Positions 37,416 to 47,649 of a stretch of 64,000 nucleotides of DNA are shown here, in pieces (the first letter of the stretch is position 1; each line of letters opens with the position of its first letter). The stretch comes from Epinephelus fuscoguttatus (taxonomy: Eukaryota; Chordata; Actinopteri; Perciformes; Serranidae), in the NCBI RefSeq assembly GCF_011397635.1, contig NC_064761.1, positions 41,566,143 through 41,630,142 of the forward strand, in the 5' to 3' direction. The notes beneath the pieces were generated by a model. It was not told the DNA's origin. It did not search any database and worked only from the letters and a program-made list of their open reading frames with translations. The translations under genes were made by a program, and so were the position numbers.

Positions 37416-37769
37416 GCAGCTTCATATTATTAATCAGTGTTTCTCCGAGCCTGTTCAGCACTTTGCAGACGGGCCACTTGCCCAGCACCAGCTAATATGT
37501 GCCCACCTTATTTCTGATCCAGATGTTCAGAAGTTTTTACCATGAGCAATATTATCTGCAGAGGTCTCCACCTCTCCAAAACAAATGGACCCAACGATTT
37601 CAACCAGTAAAACCACTGAATACAACAGTTTCATGTTAAAACTCGGTGTTTCTCCAGTGCTGTTTGGCATGTCAGAGACGGGTAGCCAATGTGTACTCAC
37701 CTTTTTTTTTCTGATAACTTAAGATCCAGACATTCAGCAAGTTTTTACCGTGAGCCAAACTATCCCGAG

Positions 37770-38200
37770 GTCTCATCCATCCATCCATTTTCATCTGCTT
37801 ATCTGGGGCTGGGTTGTGGGGGCACTGGGGGGAGCAAGGTATTCCAGACGTCCCTCTTCCCAGCAACGCTTTCCAGCTCCTCCTGGGGGATCCGGAGGTG
37901 TTCCCAGGCCAGATTAAATATATAATTCCTCCCATGTGTTCTGGGGCTCCCACAGGGCTGTCTACCAGTTGGATGTGCGCAGACAACCTCTAAAGGGAGG
38001 CACCCAGGAGGATTCTGATTAGATGCCCGAACCACGTCAACTGACCCAACTCTGAGCTTCCTCCAGATGTCTGAGCACCTTACCCTGTCTCTAAGGCTAA
38101 GCCCAGCTACCCTATGGAGGGAACTCATTTCGGACACTTGTGCCTGGCATCTCATTCTTTCGGTCATTACCCAAAATGGTAAGACCGTAGGTGAGGGTTA
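37770..38200 (-). mobile_element. LINE ORF2 C-terminal fragment
   Basis: Minus-strand frames give SSLHRVAGLSLRDRVR, then PTGRQPCGSPRTHGR and LAWEHLRIPQEELESVAGKR, the C-terminus typical of a common fish LINE, ending at a CATCCATCCATCC tail. 5' truncated and dead. Family not assigned. Confidence 0.7.
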
Positions 38201-38890
38201 GGATGTAGATGGACCTCTCCAAAAAACATGGACCAGGTGATTTGAACTGATAAAAACATTGAAGTAAGCAGTTGCTAACTATAGTGGCTGACACAAAAAG
38301 CCCTGTCTAAAGCCAGTGTTTGGTTTGCTCGTTCTAGGCTACTCCAGAAACATGGCGGTGCAACATGTAGATCTCTGTGGACGAGGACCGGTTGCATATG
38401 TAGATATAAAGGGCTCACTCTATGATAACACGATTCTTGTTTTCAGGTGATCATACACTAAGGAAAGCAGACTTATTATATTCCATTTCTGCCAGTATAC
38501 CTCCCTCAATCCTACACACTGGGCCTTTAAAGGGGAAATCTCTGGGAAGGTGGAGAAGACACAAAAAGACTTTCTTAAAATCATGTCCAAACCAAGCAAA
38601 CATAAACACTCACTAGGCTCAATACTGTTCAGATGTTCAGTTGCCAGCCTCCTTGTTGTCAGCAGCTTGAGGCAAGGTGACCTATCAAGTACACACCAGC
38701 AATTTTATACCTGACCTGACTGGCTGTCTGCAGGCTGTAATAACCAGCAGAGTGGAACCCTAACTGCGCCTCCTCCAGCCTCACCTTCAAGCCCTGACAC
38801 AGAACAACACCAAACCTTTTCTAACTTTACGACAGGTGCTTGAGTTTTACACATAAATAAGAGCTTCATTAGCCAGCAGCGGCTGCAGCG

Positions 38891-39073
38891 ATGGTCGAGG
38901 GGAAACCATATCGATACGGGCTGATAGTTGCGGGGCTGTGTGTGGCGGCAGTCGGCCTCTTCATCATGACTCAGGAGCAGCCACACATCTATGCCACAAT
39001 GTGCACTCTGGGCATCACTATGGTGTGTGTTGGGACTGCATGGAGCCTCTGCCAGTGCTATCCGAAGGTAGAC

Positions 39074-39109
<36 letters not shown>

Positions 39110-39262
39110 GGGGAGAGAAGACAGGAAATAAAGTGTGATTGCTATCACGCAGAAATGGATTTGGTCATGGCAAGTGTGTGTTTGTTAGGTGATTCTGGGT
39201 CCTGAGATTCAAGAGAAAAGTCCAGAGGATGTGGTGTGTACTGCAGCTGGAGCAAGGTACTG

Positions 39263-39319
<57 letters not shown>

Positions 39320-40088
39320 TTAACACACACACATTCACACATGCATAGTGCCCTAATGGCTCACAGACAAGTGGGTGTTCATTCAGGCCTTAATGATTCC
39401 CTGTGGTCTGTCTGTGCATCTCAGGATGCTAAGCGACCATCATCTCGTGGGTGAACATGGCGACAGGAGCAATGTGATGTGTCTGCAGGGGGGAAAGATG
39501 TGCATGAATACACATAACTTTATTATCTTAAGGGGAAAATTAATGGTGATGTAATGGAGTAGCTGTGGCAGCAGAGCAAAGGAGAGAAGCACAAGAGAGG
39601 AAATGTGGGATTGAAGAAAAAGGAGAGATTGTGGCTTGAAGGTTTTGACTGAAAGGATTAGTTGGAAACATGATGGTGGAGAATGAGTAATGCCCCCCCT
39701 CCCCCTCCCTTAACAAGGACCATTAACGTTCCCTTGATTAAAGCACTCGAGTCTCAGTCTGTATCGTGGCCAGCGGGTGAAAAAAAGGAGGTTGTACTGT
39801 GCAGCTCCTGCATCAGAGTGTTTGTAATATTCCGAATGTTCAGCAGCCAGATAAAGACATGCACGCTCAGCAAAACCCTGCCTCAGATTAAAAAAAAGTA
39901 AGAAAATGAGGACAAAACACTCGAACCAGACTTCTATTTCTGTCTCTCCCCCTCCTCCCCACCCTTTTTGATTTAATTTTAGGCATGCTGAGGCTCTGCC
40001 AGGTTTCTGTGGCCAAAAGTCGAGTAGCAGCAGACTTCTTCCCGAAGCCCTGAAGAGCCACAGCTGTCCTACGCTGCACCTGGTCTGA
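38891..40088 (+). CDS. bsnd: Barttin, ClC-K chloride channel accessory subunit
   Basis: Barttin escorts ClC-K chloride channels to the membrane of kidney and ear epithelia and activates them. Exon 1 (38891-39067, 59 residues, phase 0) is unmistakable. It has RYG (Arg8 and Gly10 align with human barttin disease positions), helix 1 LIVAGLCVAAVGLFIM, helix 2 YATMCTLGITMVCVGTAW, then WSLCQCYPK with the two palmitoylated cysteines (54 and 56). Exon 2 is 39189-39256 (phase 2). After that two models compete: an exon from 39425 open to a stop at 39552-39554, or a last exon 39983-40088. The latter keeps frame from exon 2 (about 116 residues) and is followed by a poly-A signal. Either tail is far shorter than the human 320 residues, and no PPxY was found, so the C-terminus is unresolved. 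Confidence 0.85.
39079..39316. repeat. (GT)n and (CA)n filling both short bsnd introns
   Basis: (GT)n at 39079-39108 in the 121-base intron 1, and (CA)n at 39271-39316 in the 168-base intron 2. Confidence 0.95.
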
Positions 40089-40249
40089 AGCAAGGACATC
40101 ATCATCCTCCTCCTCGCTGGTCCAATTAAATCACTACACCACACTGCACTCAGGACAGATCCTCTGCTGTATTTTTATAACCTGTAACAGCTGGATTTAT
40201 TTTGTTTTTTGCTTTTTTATAAAGTGACTGATTTTGTGTCAGAAGTCTA

Positions 40250-40255
40250 AATAAA
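40250..40255 (+). terminator. bsnd: Poly-A signal of bsnd
   Basis: AATAAA 160 bases after the proposed last-exon stop. It supports 39983 onward as the final exon. Confidence 0.6.
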
Positions 40256-40428
40256 GTTGAATATGCACTGCATCTTAGATCCAGAAGATGGCACTATTTA
40301 CTGTGTGAAAGAAAGAGGCTGTGTGTGTTTAGCACATTTGAGGGACAGTGAGTGACACTGAGCTGGCCTACATTTATTCCACTCAGGCACATTTTTGCCC
40401 CATAATGTGATTAAAGCAACTTTCTTAA

Positions 40429-42172
40429 AGGGACAGTTCACCCAGAACTCAAGACTACATATTTTTCCTCTTACCTGTATTTACCTCCTCGTGCTATTTA
40501 TCAGTTGTTTTTGTGTGAGCTGCTAATTGTTGGAGATATCGGCTGTAGAGATGTCTGCCTTCTCTTTAATATAACGGAACTAGATGGCGCTCAGCTTGTG
40601 GTGCTCAAAGTGCCGAAAAATACATTTGAAAAACTCAACAATAATGTCTGTTTCCAGCAATCATGACCCGGTTACTCAAGAAGATCCACAGACCTTGTTG
40701 TGAGCAGTTTCATGTAGGGACTATTTTTTTGCTACCGAACTACACCCAGCAACTGTATAATGGCACAGGTGGACGTGTGCACCTACTCATGGACGAGAGG
40801 CTGATGCTTGTGACAGCGTGAGATGTAAACAAACTATACTACACAAACTGTCACACTACACTGTCAGTAAAACAACTTGATTGACTTTTGGTTTCACACT
40901 GGACATGAACAGCAAGCTCCTGGATGAAAGTCCTGAGTTTGTTTGACCCATCCACCCCATGAAGGCTTTCTTGCTATTTATACTACAGTAGTTGCCTGGA
41001 ACATCATCGTATGCGGCTGCCTGGGTTGTTGTATACCATTGCTGAAGTGTGCCTCCATGCATCGGTGTCTAAAACCGGATTTATACTTGTGCGTCAGCTC
41101 TATGCAGACCCTACGCCGTAGCCTATGCATGTGGCCTACGCCAATGTGAGCATTTATACTTGTGTGGTGGTGTGTCTGTGTCACTCTGCAGTTACACCTC
41201 CAAAACACTAGTTGGTGACAGGATTTCTGTGAAGTGCTGTAAAGTTTAGTTGATTCAAAACACACATTAAACACACATTAAACATGACTTAATAGCAATA
41301 ATTTCAAACACAAGCACACAAATCAGCTTCACTATAACTCGCAGCATTCACAGACAAACACTTGTCTTTATCTGGACACATTTTCCCCACAAATACAACA
41401 TGCTAACATTATTACCACAAGCCTATAGCATTTTACATTGTATAAATTAGCCTAGTGGCTAGCCGACTTTTCCTCTACTCATATGAAGCCAGGGACAACA
41501 GCAACATGTAACAAAGGTGATGTTACAAAATTTGGCTGCATTACAACTCACAAGGTTCACTGACAAAACAACTGTCTTATACTAAACTTGTTTTCCAAAC
41601 AAATACAACACGCTAACATTATTAGCACAAGCCTATGGTATTTTACATTGTATGAATTAGCCTAGCAACAAGCGGAGATTTCCTCCACACATATGAAGCC
41701 AGGATAAATCACACACAGGACTTAAAATGCTATTTTTGTGGAGGCTTTATTGTCTTCACAATTTATTGTTTCTCATCTATGAAATAAAAGTAAATAAAAG
41801 CTTTGTTTCCACTGAGAGAAATGGTTTCAGTTTTCAAAGACAGACAGTAGGTCTGTGTTGCAGTGTCATATGGTTACGTTTCTGGGGAGGTGCAAGTCAG
41901 GCTACAGTGTAGGGTATGGCATCAATTTGACACAGAAGTGTAAACACCGCTAAACACCGACCAAGTAACCGGGTCATGATTTCTGTAAAGAGACATTGAT
42001 GTTTAGTTTTTAAAATGTGCCATTATGTTTTCTTATATTTGACAGAGTGCAGACATCTCTGCGGCCGATAACTCCAACACTCGGTCGCTTACACAGAAAT
42101 AATCCATATTGCTCAAGAGCACCACAGGTAAGAAGAAAATATGCAGTTTTGATTTTCGGGTGAACTGTCCCT
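40429..42172. mobile_element. TTAA-flanked element with long inverted arms, copy P1
   Basis: Ends AGGGACAGTTCACCC and GGGTGAACTGTCCCT, each flanked by TTAA (40425-40428 and 42173-42176), the piggyBac-type target. The inverted arms extend about 250 bases. The interior is occupied by another element (41077-41948). No transposase. Copies P2 and P3 are at 46461 and 52750. Confidence 0.75.
41077..41948. mobile_element. DNA element nested in P1, with an internal duplication
   Basis: The left end GGATTTATACTTGTGCGTCA and the reverse-complemented right end GGTGTTTACACTTCTGTGTC are imperfect inverted repeats of about 40 bases. Inside, 41340-41493 and 41541-41703 are direct repeats (AAATACAACA, CTAACATTATTA, CATATGAAGCCAGG). 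No coding sequence. Family not assigned. Confidence 0.55.
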
Positions 42173-42900
42173 TTAATGTTTTGTGTTTTACAAGAGGCAA
42201 TGACCAAAACCATTATTATTATTATCATTCATGGGTGGACAGAAACATGACTACCCAATGAACGATGATGTCACTTCCTGCTGCTGGCTGTGTAATAAAG
42301 CAACTGTTTGCAAACACATTCATCACAGAAACTTTTAAGGTGATAATATAACAGTGTTATTTTTACAGCCTGTTACCAAGATACACAATATTAACTCTTC
42401 TATCATTCTCCTTTACAGTGAGACTGTTGCAGTCATAACTTGTGTCTCCGGTCAATGACAGAATGCCAGATGTGCACTTAACAAAGCCTCTGAAGAGCCA
42501 CAGAGGACACAGGCTGAGTAATAACTGTAAGAACCATAAACAATATTGTTTGAAGTGAGCTGGACTGACACAGAGACATACGGAGAGGGGGTGTGACACA
42601 GAGTTAGGAGATCTGCAGGTGCACCAACAGTTTGACAAAACAAAAATTAAAAGAAAAATAATATAAATAAATAATGTAAGTATGATCTCAGCATGGTCAG
42701 CCTCTCTGCACACACTCACACAACATGAGTTCATAAACAAGTCCCTGCATGCAGAACTCTCAGTGTTCACATGTCGTGCACACGTTAAACCGCATCAACG
42801 GATGAACTTGAACTCAGAGGGATTGCTTTGGATTGACATGTAATAATTACAGGGTGTTTCAGGGGCAGCGTGAAACATGACTCCTCCACAGTGAGAGGTG

Positions 42901-42971
42901 TTTTTAACGGAGGGAAATCATTCGATACAAAAGCGGTGGCGTGAGCCCCGGAGACGTCAGCAGTCCCCGCC
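42901..42971 (+). promoter_or_regulatory. pcsk9: pcsk9 promoter: HNF1 half-site, SRE and GC box
   Basis: GTGGCGTGAG at 42936-42945 matches the human PCSK9 sterol regulatory element GTGGCGTGAT at nine of ten positions and lies 334 bases before the start codon, close to the human distance. TTTTTAAC at 42901-42908 ends in an HNF1 half-site 27 bases upstream of it. Human PCSK9 has an HNF1 site about 28 bases upstream of its SRE. CCCCGCC at 42965-42971 is an Sp1-type box. Activity is inferred. Confidence 0.6.
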
Positions 42972-43058
42972 TTCAATTATAAGAATCAATTGTTCGATTT
43001 TTTTTGTTTTTTTCTTCCAAAATCAGAATATTTGGTTGGAGGCGTTATCTGACTGTCA

Positions 43059-43060
<2 letters not shown>

Positions 43061-43132
<72 letters not shown>
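43061..43132. repeat. (CA)n between the pcsk9 SRE and start codon
   Basis: About 36 uninterrupted CA units, ending 137 bases before the ATG, in the promoter or 5' UTR. Confidence 0.97.
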
Positions 43133-43134
<2 letters not shown>

Positions 43135-43269
43135 GCGCGCGGCTATCAGAGGCACCAAAACATCTGGAGAAGTCAGACTGAAATAAAAACTCTCATCACA
43201 TCACAGGATTTGTGTCATTCACTAGTTCTCCTGATCATCTTTCTGGAGACGGTCCAAGAGGTCTGAAGA

Positions 43270-45468
43270 ATGCGTAGCACCTCAGCCTGGTATGGCTGGA
43301 CGCTGTGTTTGTGCGCATCTTTGGCTGCGAGCGCGCAGGACTACCCCGAGGACGACGAGATGATTGTGGATCTGATCCGCGAGGACGGGACTGCACCTGG
43401 AACCGGAGCCGAGCCCGCTGCTGAGTTCCTCAAGTGCAACAAGGTATTAATAATCATTGTGTCAGGGGCACTGAAGCGCATCTTCTACATACTGCACACA
43501 GCCTGCTATCATACCTGGAGCTGTGTACCTGACAAGTTACAAGTCTTCATCGTCTCATTATTATGCAGGGATGATTTTTATATTATATACATGTACCATA
43601 TATTATTTTTTATCTCAGGGTCAAATAATCACGAGACAATATTTGCTGCAGCTAAAACCATGTTGACAGATGAGCAGGATGAATGTGATTAACTGCTCAT
43701 TACAAAGTATTGAGTGACATTTAAAAAAAACTTTCTGTGCGCATGCCTCATTTCTCCTGTAACCTGCATTGGGACAGAGCACCTGTACTTTGTGTTCTGT
43801 GCGCTGTGCTCCAGGCAGCTTGGCGCATGCCCGGTCAGTACCTGGTGGTTCTGCGTCAGGGGGCGCACGACTCTCACGTGCAGAGGACCATCAGGAGACT
43901 GAAAGCCAAAGCAGCCAGGAGAGGTTACCTGCTGGAGATCCTGCAGACGTACTCCGGAGCTCTGCACGGCTTCCTGGTGAAGATGAGCAGTGACGTCCTT
44001 CACCTGGTAACTGCTTCACTGGCTGTCAGCATGCTGCATGTGGTGGTGAATAAATAAAGGTGTGGGTTAACCTCTTGCAGGTGATCAATATAAGGACACT
44101 AAAAAATCTATTAACTCATGTAAACATCAGTGGATTTATTTGTTTTGCTCCTCATTAAAATACACAGTTGGTTTGAAAGTATTGAAAATATTCACCTTGT
44201 TGGAAGTTTTATTTGATAAGGTTTCACCTCACCTGAATCACAGTGGATGAAATGAGGCTCATTGACACTGATCGACAACAATATCAATGCAGACTTGCAT
44301 CACCTATGCAGTTATTACAAGGGGCTGTAACCATGCAGTCAGCATTGAAGGGGACCAAATCCCTGCCCCCCCCCCCCCCCCCCCCTCCAAACAAATTCAA
44401 AATTTCAAAATGAAAGCTTGTTTGTCGACATATATTACACGTGCAGTGATATTTGATTGATTTGCGCTTGCAAATCAGCTTACACTTTAGTCAAAGAAAA
44501 CTTTATTTTATAGTTTTTGATAAATATATTAGGGAAACATTTTGAACATATTTGAATGATCTTTAATTTGAGGTCATTCAGCAGTACAACACTTTTGGAA
44601 ATCTAGATCAGTGGTTCCCACCAGCCACCAGTTCCAGATCTGTCATTAGTCGTTAGTTCAAGATCCACACAGTTTAGAATATTCAGCATCATACTTGTGT
44701 TCGGCCACGCCATCAAGCTAGTTTGTTGTCTCTGTTAAGTAGCTGTCTGTTATTCACTCACTCCACAGCAGGAAATGGCACTTCAAAATAAAGTGTGTTT
44801 TTTTTTCTTTTACAAACACACCTTCTAAAGTCACTTGCAGTCCATTCAGAATGGACCCACGACCCACCAGTTGGTAACCACTGATCTTGAAAATGGAAGA
44901 ACATACCGAACATAGAGTTGCATAATCTGGATATCATTGTACATCTATATTATGTCTGCAGGTGATAAACCTGAGGGTTAGCATATAGATGAAGAACAAT
45001 AGAGGACCCAGGATCGATCCCTGAGGGACTCCGTGAAAAAAGAGGGCCACAAGAGGAGGAGAAGAACCTGACGGACAGTTCAGAATCAAACCAGTCTAGA
45101 GTCACATCACTGAGAACCTTCATCTGCTTTGATCACTGTCCAAAAAAATCCGAATTACATCCACTGTGATTCAAATAAAAAACATAAAACAGTCCAAGGT
45201 GCTGCAATAGTAAACGGGCAGTTTCACAGTCATCAACCTCCTGTGCAGGCTTTTATTTATTTTTTTTTGCTTTAGACCCACATTAAAATTTCACTATGTT
45301 CCTACCAGGCACTGAAGCTCCCTCAGGTTCACTACATCGAGGAGGACTCGTCCATCTTTGCTCAGAGCGCCCCCTGGAACCTCCAGAGGTTACTGCAACC
45401 TTATGGTGGGACTCCTGAAAATGGAACATACAGGCCACCCAGTGAGTCCGCCTCTGTGTCTGTATCTT

Positions 45469-45514
<46 letters not shown>

Positions 45515-47278
45515 GTAGTAATCATTATCACAAATCCACCTACCCTCTGTCCTCTGCAGATGATGGAGGGATGGCGGCGGTGTATCTGATGGATGGCAGT
45601 GTTCAGAGCTCTCACAGAGAGGTTGAAGGACGAGTGCTCATCACGGACTTCAACAACGTCCCTGAAGAGGATGGAGTTAGAGTTCACAGACAGGTTACAC
45701 ACACTCAAAGGAAATAACCTGCATGTTTGCCAGTGCAGCTCAATAACAAATCTTTCACCAGCATGTCAAACCCTCTCTTCTCTACAGCCCAGTCAGTGTG
45801 ACAGTCACGGCACGCACGTGGCGGGAGTCGTGAGTGGGTCGGACTCTGGTGTTGCTCGAGGCACCACTGTTAACCTGGTCCGTGTGCTTAACTGTCAGGG
45901 GAAAGGGACTGTGTCAGGAGCTTTGGCGGGTAGGACTCCTACTGTCTGTTGTACCACACAGAAAATGTGTTATGACCAGTGCTTCCCAGCACTGTCCACT
46001 GGTTGTCCTTCATTAAGCACAGCAGCTTTTTGCTTTTGTTTTACAGCATACTGGATCACTTTAGGTCCATTCACAGTAGTTAGCTGGAGATGAAGCTGCT
46101 TTTGCATGCAGCCATCTTGTGGAAACATGTTCAAAGGGAAAGGGAGGGCAACAACATCTGCAGCATCAGGGTTTATATATCTATATATTCAAATTAAGTG
46201 TATGATTTCTTTGTCTAAACATCTCTCTTCTGTCCTGCCCAGGTGTAGAGTATATCCGAGCAACTTTACTGGCCCGTCCTGTGGGTGCTGTGGTTGTTTT
46301 GCTACCTTTCACTGGTGGTTTCAGCCGTTCATTAAATGCAGCCTGTCGGGACATGGTGGCTAACGGAGCTGTGGTCATTGCTGCTGCAGGGAACTACAGA
46401 GACGATGCCTGCCTCTACTCACCTGCCTCAGAGCCAGAGGTTACACAGCCCTTACGTTAAAGGGACAGTTTACCCCGGAATCACAAACACATATTTTCCC
46501 TCTTACCTGTAGTGCTACTTCTAGATATTTAGATAGTTTTGGTGTGAGTTGCAGAGTATTGGAGATATCGGCTGTAGAGATATCTCCTTTCTTTTGAATA
46601 TAATGGAACTAGATGGCACTCGGCTTGTGGTGCTCAAGGTGCCAAAAACATACATTTTAAAAACTCAACATCAATGTCTCTTTCCAAAAATCATGACCCA
46701 GTTACTCAAGATAATCCACAGACCTTGTTGAGAGCAGTTTCACAGCAGGAACTATTTTCTTTCTACCAAACGACGACCACCAACCGCATCACTGCAGAGA
46801 AGGAAGTGTGCATGGACAAGAAGCTCATACTCATGACAGCGCGAGATGTAAACATTAATGGCGTCCTAGATGTATGCTTCCTCGAGTTTTTCAAATGTAG
46901 TTTTTGGCACTTTTAGCACCACGAGCCATGTGCCATCTAGCTCCATTATATTAGAGAGAAGGCAGGCATCTCTACGGCCGATATCTCCAAAACAAAAAAG
47001 AATTCAGGCTGACAAACAGCACTACAGGTAAGAGAAAAAATATGTAGTTTTGATTTTGGGTGAACTGCCCCTTTACCTTCTTGTGTGTGCAGGTCATCAC
47101 TGTAGGGGCTGTTAACTCAGCAGACCAGCTCATGTCACAGGGAGCAGGTGGGACCAACTTTGGACGCTGCGTTGATCTGTTTGCACCCGGCGATGACATC
47201 ATTAGTGCCAGTAGTGACTGCAGCACCTGTTTTACCTCCAGGAGTGGCACGTCACAGGCTGCTGCACATGCTGCTGGT

Positions 47279-47327
<49 letters not shown>

Positions 47328-47603
47328 AAATGAAGACAGAACATGAGTAACTGAAATGATCTGTGTAGCTGTGGTAGAAGTGCTTTACATTTTGGTTTGC
47401 GCACCTGTAGGTGTAGCAGCAGTGATCCTGTCGTCCAATCAGAAAGCATCACCGGTGCAGGTCCTGCAGGTGATGCTGCATCATTCCGTCAGCAACACCG
47501 TCAACTTCCTCTCTCTGTCTGATACACATCGCCTCGTCACGCCGAACCTGGTAGCAGCCATGCCTCCTGCCAACAGCACAAGTCAGTGATGCACAACACT
47601 TAA

Positions 47604-47649
<46 letters not shown>

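Larger units (their letters stand above)
37318..38280. repeat. Three diverged tandem units of about 206 bases, third split by a LINE
   Basis: Units start near 37318, 37525 and 37730. Each has TTCAG..GTTTCTACC or TTTTTACC, then GAGCA..ATTAT, GAGGTCTC, CCTCTCCA(A/G)AACA and GTGTTTCTCC blocks. The third unit is cut at GAGGTCTCAT by the LINE fragment at 37770-38200 and resumes at GGACCTCTCCAAAAAACATG. Confidence 0.7.
44007..45308. other. pcsk9 intron 2: poly-C, a MITE and a LINE piece
   Basis: A poly-C run at 44370-44386, a short inverted-repeat element at 44606-44886, and a minus-strand LINE fragment at 44940-45130. The rest is unrecognised. Confidence 0.6.

Noticed and set aside
39756-39899. 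Possible extra bsnd exon between AG at 39801 and a GTAAGA donor at 39898
   Set aside because: It can be read in frame after exon 2, but the protein is unconvincing and the region is AT/simple-rich. Left as unresolved.
42898-43266. A 122-codon frame ending just before pcsk9
   Set aside because: Built mostly from the translated CA repeat; not protein-like.
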